DNA from: Marinibacterium profundimaris
Lineage (GTDB): Bacteria > Pseudomonadota > Alphaproteobacteria > Rhodobacterales > Rhodobacteraceae
Assembly: GCF_002210095.1 (NCBI RefSeq)
Contig: NZ_AQQR01000014.1
Location: 1 to 64,000, forward strand
Length of the DNA: 64,000 nucleotides
Reading direction: 5' to 3'
In this document: one piece after another, positions 46,380 through 55,153 of the stretch
Position numbering within the stretch: position 1 is the first letter of the stretch
Layout of the letters: each line of letters starts with the position of its first letter
Program-made: the position numbers and the translations under genes
Notes under the pieces: model-generated
What the model was told of the DNA's origin: nothing
The model's database searches: none
What the model saw: the letters and a program-made list of their open reading frames with translations, nothing else

Positions 46380-47387
46380 ATGCGCGCGCCGGTTCTCACC
46401 TTTACCGATCACGGGATCTATTGCCCGGCCGGGGATTTCTTTGTCGATCCCTGGCGGCCGGTGGAACGGGCGCTGATCACCCATGGGCATGCGGATCACG
46501 CGCGGTCCGGCATGGGGTCCTACCTGTCGACAGATGCCGCAGCACCCGTCCTGCGCCACAGGCTGGGCGAGATCACCCTCGACACGGTGGCCTTTGGCGA
46601 GACACGCCGGATCGGCGGGGCGAGCGTGTCGTTCCACCCCGCCGGCCATGTCCCCGGCTCCGCCCAGATCCGGGTCGAGGTGGACGGCGAGGTCTGGGTC
46701 GTGTCCGGCGATTACAAGACCGTGCCCGACGGGCTGTCGGAGCCCTTTGAACCGGTGCGCTGCCACGCCTTCATCTCGGAATGCACCTTTGGCCTGCCGG
46801 TCTTTCGCTGGCGCCCGCAGGCCGAGCTGGCCACCGAGATCGCCGCCTGGTGGCGGGACAGCGTCGCCGCCGGGCGCACACCGATCCTTGGCGCCTATTC
46901 CCTGGGCAAGGCCCAGCGGCTGCTGTCGCTGCTTGACCCCGCGCAGGGGCCGATCCTGACCCATGGCGCGGTCGAGAACACCACCCAGGTCCTGCGCGAC
47001 CAGGGCTACGGCCTGCCCGAGACCGTTCCCGTCACGCCCGAGACCAAAGCCAAGGACCATCCCGGGGCGCTCGTTCTCTGCCCGCCCTCGGCCATCGGCT
47101 CCGCCTGGTCGCGGCGCTTCGGGACGCTGTCGACCGGCTTCGCCTCCGGCTGGATGCAGCTGCGCGGCGTGCGCCGCCGCCGCGCCGCCGACCGGGGCTT
47201 CGTGATCTCGGACCATGCCGACTGGGACGGGCTGAACAGCGCCATCGCCGAGACCGGGGCCGAACGCCTCTTTGTCACCCATGGCTACACCGAGATCTTC
47301 AGCCGCTGGCTGCAGGACCGGGGCCTCGATGCGCAGATCGTGCCGACCGAGTTCGAGGGCGAGACGCTGGAGGCCGAGGCCTCGTGA
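46380..47387 (+). CDS. Ligase-associated DNA exonuclease (metallo-beta-lactamase fold)
   Basis: The 335-residue product is a metallo-beta-lactamase/beta-CASP nuclease of the ligase-associated type. The metal motif ALITHGHADHARSGMGSYLS (HxHxDH) is near residues 34-41, and SFHPAGHVPGSAQIRVEVDG and WVVSGDYKTVPDGLSEPF give further ligands; the C-terminal FVISDHADWDGLNSAI is also typical. It overlaps the ligase start by four bases (GTGA). The pair acts in DNA damage repair in many alphaproteobacteria. Helicase and phosphoesterase partners are not next to it. Confidence 0.9.
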   Translation: MRAPVLTFTDHGIYCPAGDFFVDPWRPVERALITHGHADHARSGMGSYLSTDAAAPVLRHRLGEITLDTVAFGETRRIGGASVSFHPAGHVPGSAQIRVEVDGEVWVVSGDYKTVPDGLSEPFEPVRCHAFISECTFGLPVFRWRPQAELATEIAAWWRDSVAAGRTPILGAYSLGKAQRLLSLLDPAQGPILTHGAVENTTQVLRDQGYGLPETVPVTPETKAKDHPGALVLCPPSAIGSAWSRRFGTLSTGFASGWMQLRGVRRRRAADRGFVISDHADWDGLNSAIAETGAERLFVTHGYTEIFSRWLQDRGLDAQIVPTEFEGETLEAEAS

Positions 47388-48976
47388 AACGCTTCGCCCG
47401 TCTCTTCACCCGGATCGACCAGACCACGAAGACCAACGTGAAGGTCGCGGCCCTGGCCGAATACCTGGCAGAGGCGCCTGAGGACGACCGGCTCTGGACC
47501 GTCGCGCTGTTCTCGGGGCGGCGGCCCAAGCGCGCGGTCACCACCACGCGGCTGCGCGAATGGGCGGCCGAGCGCGCCGGCCTGCCGCTGTGGCTGTTCG
47601 AGGAGGCCTATCCGATCGTCGGCGACCTGGCCGAGACCATCGCGCTGATCCTGCCGCCGCCGTCGGGCACCTCGGACCTGTCGCTGACCCACTGGATCCA
47701 CGCCCTGACCGAGCTGTCTCAGCAGCCCGAGGAGGCGCGCAAGGCGGCCGTCCTTGCCGCCTGGGACCAGCTCGACACCACGGAACGGTTCCTCTTCAAC
47801 AAGCTGCTGACGGGCGGTTTCCGCATCGGCATCAGCCAGAAGCTCATGACCCGCGCGCTGGCCCAGGCCACCGGGCGCGACGAGGCAGAGCTGGCCCACC
47901 GCCTGATGGGCGACTGGACGCCCGCGACCACCTCTTGGGAGGCGCTGATCACCTCCGACGATCCGGTCGCGCGGGACAGCCGCCCCTATCCCTTCTACCT
48001 CGCCTATGCGCTGGAGGACCGACCGGACAGCCTTGGTCCTCCGTCGGACTGGCACGCCGAATGGAAATGGGACGGCATCCGCGGCCAGCTGATCCTGCGC
48101 GGCGGCCAGCATTTCACGTGGTCGCGTGGCGAGGAGCTGATGACCGACCGGTTTCCGGAACTGGCCCGCGCGCTGGATTTCCTGCCCGACGGTGTTGTCC
48201 TGGATGGCGAGATCCTCGCCTGGGCCGGGGGCCAGCCCCTGCCCTTCAACGCGCTGCAGAAGCGGATCGGGCGCAAGAGTGTCCCGAAGGCGCTGCTGAC
48301 CGAGGCGCCCGTGATCCTTTATGCCTACGACCTTCTGGAACAGGATGCCGAAGACCTGCGCGCCCTGCCCTTCGCCGACCGCCGCGCGCGGCTGGAGGCG
48401 CTGGTCTCGGACCTGCCCGCAGATGCGCCGATCCGCCTGTCGCCGACCATCGCCTTTGACGATTGGGAGACGCTCGCGACGCTCCGCACAAATGCCCGCG
48501 ACCACCAGTCCGAGGGGCTGATGCTCAAGCGGCTGGACAGCCCCTATCTTGCAGGGCGCAAGAAGGGCGACTGGTGGAAATGGAAGCTTGACCCGCTGAC
48601 CATCGACGCGGTGATGATCTACGCGCAGTCTGGCCACGGCCGCCGCGCCAACCTGTTCACCGATTTCACCTTCGCGGTCTGGAAGGGCAACGACCTCGTT
48701 CCCTTCACCAAGGCCTATTCCGGCCTGACCGACGCCGAGTTCCGCCAGATCACCGCCTGGGTGCGAAAGAACACGCAGCAGCGCTTTGGCCCGGTCCGGC
48801 AGGTGACGCCCGAGCATGTCTTCGAGATCGCCTTCGAAGGCATCCAGGCCTCGCCGCGCCACAAGTCCGGCGTCGCCCTGCGGTTCCCCCGGATGGCGCG
48901 CTGGCGCAAGGACAAGCCGGTGCAGGAGGCCAATACCTTCGAAGACCTCCAGGCGATGCTCGAGCTTTACGGGTGA
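47384..48976 (+). CDS. ATP-dependent DNA ligase, exonuclease-coupled type
   Basis: The 530-residue enzyme joins DNA nicks with ATP. The nucleotidyl lysine lies in WHAEWKWDGIRGQL (KxDG, near residue 229). Flanking motifs are SRGEELMTDRFPEL, GVVLDGEILAW, LYAYDLLEQDAEDL, EGLMLKRLDSPYLAGRKKGD and KWKLDPLTIDAVM. An N-terminal helical DNA-binding domain of ~200 residues is seen, plus an OB domain at the end. It starts at a GTG that overlaps the exonuclease stop, so the two are translated together. Confidence 0.93.
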   Translation: MKRFARLFTRIDQTTKTNVKVAALAEYLAEAPEDDRLWTVALFSGRRPKRAVTTTRLREWAAERAGLPLWLFEEAYPIVGDLAETIALILPPPSGTSDLSLTHWIHALTELSQQPEEARKAAVLAAWDQLDTTERFLFNKLLTGGFRIGISQKLMTRALAQATGRDEAELAHRLMGDWTPATTSWEALITSDDPVARDSRPYPFYLAYALEDRPDSLGPPSDWHAEWKWDGIRGQLILRGGQHFTWSRGEELMTDRFPELARALDFLPDGVVLDGEILAWAGGQPLPFNALQKRIGRKSVPKALLTEAPVILYAYDLLEQDAEDLRALPFADRRARLEALVSDLPADAPIRLSPTIAFDDWETLATLRTNARDHQSEGLMLKRLDSPYLAGRKKGDWWKWKLDPLTIDAVMIYAQSGHGRRANLFTDFTFAVWKGNDLVPFTKAYSGLTDAEFRQITAWVRKNTQQRFGPVRQVTPEHVFEIAFEGIQASPRHKSGVALRFPRMARWRKDKPVQEANTFEDLQAMLELYG

Positions 48977-48980
48977 GTTT

Positions 48981-49087
48981 GGGGGCGCTGCCCCCGTCCG
49001 CCGATGGCGGCCTCCCCCGGAGATATTTTTCCCAAGAAGAAGACGCGGGCGCGGCGCTCCTGTCTTCTTCTTGGAAAAAAATACTCC
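48981..49087. repeat. Composite 3'-end repeat with inverted copies (copies 5 and 6)
   Basis: Nested hairpins (48981-49018) are nearly the same as at 46235-46273. They are followed by GGAGATATTTTTCCCAAGAA (from 49019, ending GAAGAC at 49044) and its inverse at 49062-49087 (GTCTTCTTCTTGG, then AAAAAAATACTCC). The two 26-base arms form an imperfect large hairpin. It begins five bases after the ligase stop and may end transcription in both directions. Confidence 0.75.
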
Positions 49088-49211
49088 GTTGATCCGTCTC
49101 CGCCCGCGCGACGGCGGGACCTTACGCCCCAAGAAGAACGTCGACGCAGCGGTTGTCTGTCCCGCGGGGCGGGCATAGGTTCACTGCCAAACCCGAACCC
49201 GGAGATCCCAG

Positions 49212-51032
49212 ATGCTTCACCTGCCCTTCCCTGTCCGCGATGCCGCAACCGAAACCGGGTCGGGGGGCCTGGGCGATCTGCCGGTCTGGGACCTGACCGA
49301 CCTTTACGCCGCGCCCGACGCGCCGGAACTGCAGGCCGACCTGGATTTCGTCGAGAAAGCCTGCGCCGAGTTCGCCGCGGATTACGAGGGCAAGCTGGCC
49401 GAGTTGGACGCCGCGGGGATGCTGAAGTGCGTGCAGCGCGACGAGGCGATCTCGACCAAGATGGGACGGATCATGTCCTATGCCGGGCTGCGCTATTACC
49501 AGAAGACCACCGATGCCGGGCGCGCCAAGCAGCTGTCGGACCTGCAGGAGAAGATCACAAACTTCTCTACCCCGATGGTCTTCTTCACGCTGGAGCTCAA
49601 CCGCCTGCCCGACGATCACCTGGACACGCTCTTTGCCCAGAACGCCGATCTCGCCCGGTACAAGCCGATCTTCGACCGCATCCGCGCGATGAAGCCGCAC
49701 CAGCTGTCGGACGAGCTGGAGAATTTCCTGCATGACCTGGGCGTCGTCGGCGACGCCTGGGAGCGGCTGTTTGACGAGACCATCGCCGGGCTGACCTTCG
49801 AGGTCGCCGGCGAGACCCGCAACATCGAGGGCACGCTGACGCTTCTGACCGAGCAGGACCGCGACCTGCGCGAGGAGGCCGCCCGCGAGGTGGCCGCCGT
49901 GCTGGCCGACAACGTCAAGACCTTCGCCCGGGTGCACAACACCCAGGCCAAGGAGAAGGAGATCGTGGACCGCTGGCGCAAGATGCCCTCGCCGCAGCAT
50001 GGCCGCCACGTGTCGAACCAGGTCGAGCCCGAGGTCGTCGAGGCGCTGCGCACCGCCGTGGTGGGCGCCTACCCCCGCCTCAGCCACCGCTATTACGAGC
50101 TCAAGCGCAAATGGCTGGGCCTGGACAAGATGCAGGTCTGGGACCGCAACGCGCCCCTGCCCATGGAGGACGAGCGCAAGATCGGCTGGGCCGAGGCCGA
50201 AAAGACCGTGATGGAGGCCTACGGCGCCTTCGACCCCCGCATGACCGAGATCGCCGCGCCCTTCTTCTCCAACGGCTGGATCGACGCCGGCGTGACCGAG
50301 GGCAAGGCGCCCGGCGCCTTCGCTCATCCCACCGTGACCGAGGTTCACCCCTACATCCTGCTGAACTATCTCGGCAAACCGCGTGACGTGATGACCCTGG
50401 CGCATGAGCTGGGCCACGGCGTGCACCAGGTGCTGGCCGCCGAACAGGGCGAGATGCTGTCGTCGACCCCGCTCACCCTGGCCGAAACCGCCAGCGTCTT
50501 CGGCGAGATGCTGACCTTCCGCAAGCTGCTCGACGATGCCGAAACCAAGCAGCAGCGCAAGGTGCTGCTGGCCGGCAAGGTCGAGGACATGATCAACACC
50601 GTGGTCCGCCAGATCGCCTTCTACGATTTCGAATGCAAGCTGCACGACGCGCGCCGCGGCGGGGAACTTACCCCGGACGACATCAACGCGCTGTGGATGT
50701 CGGTGCAGGGCGAAAGCCTCGGCCCCGCCTTCGAATTCATGGACGGCTACGAGGTCTTCTGGTCCTACATCCCCCACTTCGTCCACTCGCCCTTCTACGT
50801 CTATGCCTATGCCTTCGGCGACGGGCTCGTGAATGCGCTCTACTCGGTCTATGCCGAGGGCGACGCGGGCTTCCAGGACAAGTATTTCGACATGCTGAAG
50901 GCCGGCGGATCCAAGCACCACAAGGAGCTGCTGGCACCCTTCGGCCTTGATGCCAGCGATCCGGCCTTCTGGGACAAGGGGCTCGACATGATATCGGGCT
51001 TCATCGACGAGCTGGAGGCGATGGAGGAATGA
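49212..51032 (+). CDS. Oligoendopeptidase, peptidase family M3 (PepF-like)
   Basis: The 606-residue product is an M3-family metallopeptidase. The zinc motif is TLAHELGHGVHQVLA (HELGH, near residue 398), with the downstream Glu in LAETASVFGEML. N-terminal helical lobe and FLHDLGVVGDAWERLFDETI fit the PepF/TIGR02290 group. It cleaves short peptides in the cytoplasm. GGAG lies before ATG 49212. It overlaps the GNAT gene by four bases. Confidence 0.92.
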   Translation: MLHLPFPVRDAATETGSGGLGDLPVWDLTDLYAAPDAPELQADLDFVEKACAEFAADYEGKLAELDAAGMLKCVQRDEAISTKMGRIMSYAGLRYYQKTTDAGRAKQLSDLQEKITNFSTPMVFFTLELNRLPDDHLDTLFAQNADLARYKPIFDRIRAMKPHQLSDELENFLHDLGVVGDAWERLFDETIAGLTFEVAGETRNIEGTLTLLTEQDRDLREEAAREVAAVLADNVKTFARVHNTQAKEKEIVDRWRKMPSPQHGRHVSNQVEPEVVEALRTAVVGAYPRLSHRYYELKRKWLGLDKMQVWDRNAPLPMEDERKIGWAEAEKTVMEAYGAFDPRMTEIAAPFFSNGWIDAGVTEGKAPGAFAHPTVTEVHPYILLNYLGKPRDVMTLAHELGHGVHQVLAAEQGEMLSSTPLTLAETASVFGEMLTFRKLLDDAETKQQRKVLLAGKVEDMINTVVRQIAFYDFECKLHDARRGGELTPDDINALWMSVQGESLGPAFEFMDGYEVFWSYIPHFVHSPFYVYAYAFGDGLVNALYSVYAEGDAGFQDKYFDMLKAGGSKHHKELLAPFGLDASDPAFWDKGLDMISGFIDELEAMEE

Positions 51033-51514
51033 CAGCCGCGCGCCCCTTGGTGACGCTGGACCCCATCGAGGCGGCCGATATCGGCCGCCTGTCCCATTTC
51101 ACCCTGCCGCCGGAACAGGCGGGCTTTGCCGACCTGCCGGGCAAGGTGCTGTCCGACAGTCCGGCGCGCGATGGCCACGTGATCCTTGCCGACGGAGAGC
51201 CGGCCGGGTTCTTCGCCATCGACCGGGATTACGCCGAAACCCACGATTTCGCCGATCCGGGCGCAATCGGTCTGCGCATGTTCTCGGTCGATCACGCCCA
51301 GCAGGGGCGCGGCATCGCCAGCGCCGCGGCGCGGGCGATGGCGGGCTATTTCCGCGACCGCTATCCGGGTATCGGCAGCTGCTGGCTTACCGTCAACTGC
51401 CGCAACCCGGGCGCGCGGGCTGTCTATCTCAAGGGCGGCTTCACGGATACCGGCGCGCTTTACCACGGCGGCGGCTTCGGCCCGCAGCACATCATGCGGC
51501 TGGCCCTGGACTGA
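51029..51514 (+). CDS. GNAT-family N-acetyltransferase
   Basis: The 161-residue product is a GNAT acetyltransferase. The acetyl-CoA pyrophosphate motif is seen as FSVDHAQQGRGIASAAARAM (Q/RxxGxG/A), and GSCWLTVNCRNPGARAVYLK then GGFTDTGALYHGG ends the fold. Substrate unknown. Its start overlaps the peptidase stop by four bases, so they are co-translated; a link to peptide or antibiotic N-termini is possible. Confidence 0.85.
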   Translation: MTAARPLVTLDPIEAADIGRLSHFTLPPEQAGFADLPGKVLSDSPARDGHVILADGEPAGFFAIDRDYAETHDFADPGAIGLRMFSVDHAQQGRGIASAAARAMAGYFRDRYPGIGSCWLTVNCRNPGARAVYLKGGFTDTGALYHGGGFGPQHIMRLALD

Positions 51515-51528
51515 CGGGCACGGGGAGC

Positions 51529-51547
51529 GGTGGGGTAAAACCCCACC
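51529..51547. terminator. Hairpin after the GNAT gene
   Basis: GGTGGGGT (51529-51536), AAA, ACCCCACC (51540-51547) form a perfect 8-bp stem, 15 bases after the GNAT stop. A long T tract is absent. The rest of the 292-base gap to 51806 shows no gene. Confidence 0.5.
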
Positions 51548-51806
51548 CTACATGTCCGTCCCGCCCGGCTGCGGCCGAGGGCATGGGGGTTCGCCCCACC
51601 GCGTCCATCGGCGTCCATCCACGTCGGCCGGGCCGGATGCGAAGGTAGGATGTAATCGGCAGGGGGCGGCCGGCGCCCGTGCCTCTGCAAGGGCTCTGCG
51701 CCAAAGGCGCTTGTTCGCCGCATGAAAGAACATCCACGCCGGGTCCGCAAGGCAGTCCGGCCTGCCTGGCCGGCCCTGTCCTTCGCGACAGGGGCAGATG
51801 GCAGGA

Positions 51807-52391
51807 TCAGGACGACCGGAACCGCTTGCCCGGATCGAACCCGCACCATTCCGCCGCCTTCAGCCAGGTCGCGGTGAACCCGTTCAGCGCATAGGTCTCG
51901 TAGATCGTCATCTGCCCCTGCCGGGTCACACCGACCGTCATCACGTCGCCCGCGCGCAGGCTGCGGACCGTTCCGGCCACGCCGCTGTTGCCTGCATCCG
52001 CGCTGACCTCCCATTCGCCGAACTCGTTCTCCATCTCCGAGATCTCAAGCTGCTGCGACACCGGGATGACCTGCCCGTCCACGATGAAAGAGACCGCATC
52101 GCCGTCGATCAGCGGCGACGGATAGCCGCGCGGCGCCACCGGCACGTAGCTCAGGCTAGCATCCGCGCCGTCCTCGCCCACGGTGATGCCGAAAACCCCG
52201 GCCCCGTCCGAGCCTGTCCAGACCTCGCAACCGCCGAAGCCGGGGAAATCGGGGTTGGCGAAGAACCGCACGTGCCAGGCGCCGTTGCTCCAGCTGTCCA
52301 CGTCCACGGTGCCCGCCCGGGCCATATCGGCCGTGCCCCACGGCCACGCCAAAAGGCCGGCCAGCGCCATCATCAACTGTCGTCCGTTCAT
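51807..52391 (-). CDS. Secreted protein of unknown function
   Basis: The 194-residue product begins with a signal peptide (MMALAGLLAWPWGTADMARA) and has a mixed-beta body: VDSWSNGAWHVRFFANPDFP, then FGGCEVWTGSDGAGVFGITV and MTIYETYALNGFTATWLKAA. Two Cys may form a disulfide. No family is recognised. It lies on the minus strand beside the DksA-type gene. Confidence 0.6.
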   Translation of the reverse strand: MNGRQLMMALAGLLAWPWGTADMARAGTVDVDSWSNGAWHVRFFANPDFPGFGGCEVWTGSDGAGVFGITVGEDGADASLSYVPVAPRGYPSPLIDGDAVSFIVDGQVIPVSQQLEISEMENEFGEWEVSADAGNSGVAGTVRSLRAGDVMTVGVTRQGQMTIYETYALNGFTATWLKAAEWCGFDPGKRFRSS

Positions 52392-52473
52392 CTGCCATCC
52401 CGTCCTGTCGCGTGTCTCGACAGAATGGGCCGGCGAGGTTTTACATTTCGTGAAGAGCGCCGGGCGCGCAGGC

Positions 52474-52743
52474 TCACTTCAGCTGGCTGTCCTTCGATCC
52501 GCGCCGGTTGATCCCGCCGCGCGCCTTGTAGGCCCCGTCGCGCTCCTGCTGGCAGTCGAGGCACAGCTTGACCCCCGGAATGGCCAGCCGGCGTTTCTCG
52601 GGGATCTCTTCCTCGCATTCGGCGCAATGGGTCAGGCTTTCGCCCTGCGGCCGCTTTGCCGCCCGCAACCGTGCCAGTTCGTCCGAGATCGAGGCCTCGA
52701 TCTGTTCATTCACCGCGCCGTCGCGGGACCATCCGCCTGCCAT
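52474..52743 (-). CDS. DksA/TraR-type C4 zinc-finger protein
   Basis: The 89-residue product has the DksA/TraR zinc finger: CAECEEEIPEKRRLAIPGVK, then LCLDCQQERD (four Cys). A short N-terminal helix (EASISDELARLRAAKRPQG) precedes it. It lacks the long coiled coil of DksA, so it is a TraR-like short form that may bind the RNA polymerase secondary channel. Single gene, 82 bases from the secreted protein. Confidence 0.88.
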   Translation of the reverse strand: MAGGWSRDGAVNEQIEASISDELARLRAAKRPQGESLTHCAECEEEIPEKRRLAIPGVKLCLDCQQERDGAYKARGGINRRGSKDSQLK

Positions 52744-52914
52744 GCCAGCTTCTCCTTTCGCGATGCTTTTAATCTAGGGCCGATCGGCAGCCCCGTCCAT
52801 CGGGACGGCACGCGCCGCCCCCAACGCCCGGGGGCGGGCACAGGCCCGATCCGGGCCGAAACGCCCCCGTGGCTTGAGAGGGCAATGCGTTACCAATCGG
52901 TAAACGCGCCCTCG

Positions 52915-52962
52915 CAACCCCTTGATTTTCCTGGACCGACCTGATGTCCCACGCGTGGGACA
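52915..52962. repeat. Palindromic element, copy 2
   Basis: AACCCCTTGATTTTCCTG (52915-52932) then TGTCCCACGCGTGGGACA (52945-52962), the same 18-base palindrome and nearly the same spacing as at 28381-28427. It ends three bases before the stop codon of the Gfo/Idh gene (minus strand). Confidence 0.8.
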
Positions 52963-52965
52963 CCC

Positions 52966-53940
52966 TTAAAGGCTGACCGCCCCGTCATAGATCCGGTCCA
53001 GCGCCACCTGGGTCCCCCGCGTGAACTCCAGCGAACAGCCATAGGGCACGCCCTCGCGCAGGCTGCGCCCGAAATTCTGGACCTGCAGCACGTAGTGATT
53101 GGCCGAGGGGAAGCGCTTGCTCTCCACCACCAGCCCGGGCGCATGCAGCTCCACCCGGGCCTCTCCGAAGACGCCGGCGTTGAACGGCGCCGTCACCCGG
53201 ATCGTGCCGGTCGTGCCGTGGAAGGACATCTCCTGATACAGGCCCATCCGCATCGACACGTAAGAGGAATAGGTGAAGCCCGGGAAGGTCGCCTCGATCG
53301 CGGCAAAGCTGTCGATCCCCTTGTCCCAGCGGATCTTGGCGCCGATCTCGTCGGGCTCCTGCCCGGTGGCGAACCGCACCGATCCCAGAACATAGACCCC
53401 GATGTCGCGCAGGGCCCCGCCGCCGGTCTCGGCCCGGTTGCGGATATTGCCGGTTTCGGCGGAATTGTCGAAGCTGAAGGCGCCCCGCACGTGGACCAGC
53501 TCGCCGATCCGGCCGTTGGCGATCCAGTCACGCACCAGCTGCCATTGCGGGTGATGGACGATCATGAAGGCCTCGGCCGCCAGCACGCCGGCCTTGTCCC
53601 GGGCCTCGATGATCGCGTCGATCTCCTCGGCCTTCAGCGCGATCGGCTTTTCGCACAGAACGGCCTTGCCGGCGGCGATCGCCTTCAGGGTCCACTCGAC
53701 ATGCATGTGGTTCGGCAGCGGGACATAGACCGCGTCGATCCCCGGGTCGGCCAGCAGCGCGTCGTAATCGGCATGCACCTTGAGCCCCGGCGCAAAGGCC
53801 TGGAAGGCCGCCGCCTTCTCCTGCGAACCGGTCGCCAGCGCCGCCAGTTCGGCCCCCGACGCGGCGTGGATCGCCGGCCCCATATGTTCACGGGCGAATT
53901 TCGCCGCCCCGAGAATGCCCCAGCGCACCGGAGTGGTCAT
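52966..53940 (-). CDS. Gfo/Idh/MocA-family NAD(P)-dependent oxidoreductase
   Basis: The 324-residue product has the Rossmann start VRWGILGAAKFAREHMGPAI and the family's KAVLCEKPIALKAEEIDAII with the EKP motif, then a beta-sheet domain with a HHPQWQLVRDWI substrate part. It oxidises or reduces a sugar or inositol derivative; substrate cannot be read. The palindromic element follows its stop. Monocistronic on the minus strand. Confidence 0.92.
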   Translation of the reverse strand: MTTPVRWGILGAAKFAREHMGPAIHAASGAELAALATGSQEKAAAFQAFAPGLKVHADYDALLADPGIDAVYVPLPNHMHVEWTLKAIAAGKAVLCEKPIALKAEEIDAIIEARDKAGVLAAEAFMIVHHPQWQLVRDWIANGRIGELVHVRGAFSFDNSAETGNIRNRAETGGGALRDIGVYVLGSVRFATGQEPDEIGAKIRWDKGIDSFAAIEATFPGFTYSSYVSMRMGLYQEMSFHGTTGTIRVTAPFNAGVFGEARVELHAPGLVVESKRFPSANHYVLQVQNFGRSLREGVPYGCSLEFTRGTQVALDRIYDGAVSL

Positions 53941-54070
53941 GTCGTCTCTCCTTCTTCTGCCCGCGCGGGCCAGGCGCCTCGGCCCCCGACCGTCGCCCGC
54001 AGGGTAGCGTCTCTGTCGGCAGGCACCAGCCCCAAGGCCCCCGGTTCAGCCCCCGCCGCGCCGGCGGCCG

Positions 54071-54997
54071 TCAAAGCCCGGCCTCCACCCGCTCCAGAAA
54101 GCGCCGCGCCAGGGCCGGATCGGTCGTCGACAGGCATTGCAGCCCGAAATACCAGTAGACATACTTGTCATAGGCCCGCTTCCTCGGCCTGCCCCCCAGC
54201 GCCTCGGCCAGTTCCTCGGGTGTTTTCGCCACCTTCGCCAGGTGATGGAAATCCGCCTGACCGCACAGCACCACGGGCTTGCGGTGCAGGCAGGCCTCGA
54301 TGCCCACGGCCGAGTTGATCGTCACCACCCGCTCGCAGGCCGCGAGGATATCGTGGATATTGCCGCCCGAGACGGTCAGCCGGCAATGCCGCGCCGCCAG
54401 CCGCCGCAGCCAGGCCGCCGTCGCCGGGTCGGTGTCGCGCGGATGCGACTTCACCACCACCGGCCCTTGCGCGGCCTCCAGCACCGTCTCCACCATCTGC
54501 TCACGCGTCAGGTGGCAGGTCTCTTCGACGTCGCGATGCGCCTCGCTCTGCAGAAAGACCGCCACGGCCCCCTCGGGCAGCGCCTCCACCGCCCCGGGCT
54601 GCGGATAGCGCGAGCTGCGCGCGCCCACGAGCCGCTTGCGCAAGCGGCGAAAGAACGGCCGCGCGGCCTCTGCATCGACCCGATCGGGATCGAACCGCAA
54701 CCCGGCGATGGACGAAAACGCCCGGATCCCCCAGGGATCGACATTCCAGAACGGGTAGACATAGGCGATGCCGGCGTTCCAGACGCGCGGATGCCGGATG
54801 CGGCCGTGGTTGACCAGGTGGATCGCATCGTCCGCGCCCGCCTGTGCCGCGACCCGGCTCTTGTCCAGCGGGCGCAGGTGGACCCGCCGGCCCTCTGCCT
54901 CCAATCCATTGCGCAGGCGGTCATAAAAGGGCATCACCCCCTCACCCGAGGTGTCCAGCCAATCCTTGGGCAGATGAAAGATGATGTCGCGCGTCAT
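54071..54997 (-). CDS. Capsular-polysaccharide-type glycosyltransferase (KpsC/KpsS-like)
   Basis: The 308-residue product resembles the capsule Kdo-transferase/phosphate-sugar transferase type: VVVKSHPRDTDPATAAWLRR, then ERVVTINSAVGIEACLHRKP and VVLCGQADFHHLAKVAKTPE with the donor-binding Glu. No signal or membrane helix is seen. It should act in the cytoplasm on a polysaccharide or its carrier. The exact product is unknown. It lies alone between the Gfo/Idh gene and rpoH. Confidence 0.7.
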   Translation of the reverse strand: MTRDIIFHLPKDWLDTSGEGVMPFYDRLRNGLEAEGRRVHLRPLDKSRVAAQAGADDAIHLVNHGRIRHPRVWNAGIAYVYPFWNVDPWGIRAFSSIAGLRFDPDRVDAEAARPFFRRLRKRLVGARSSRYPQPGAVEALPEGAVAVFLQSEAHRDVEETCHLTREQMVETVLEAAQGPVVVKSHPRDTDPATAAWLRRLAARHCRLTVSGGNIHDILAACERVVTINSAVGIEACLHRKPVVLCGQADFHHLAKVAKTPEELAEALGGRPRKRAYDKYVYWYFGLQCLSTTDPALARRFLERVEAGL

Positions 54998-55153
54998 GGG
55001 CGGACCCTAGCGACCCGCAGGCGCCGGCCCAAGAGGGCGCATGGCCTTCGCATCCCCCAAAAGAAAAGAAGCCCGCCAAAGCGGACCCCTGACCTTTATG
55101 CGCCCACCGTACCGAGGCGCGCCTGCAAGGGCGCGACGAGGGCCCTGCCGGGA

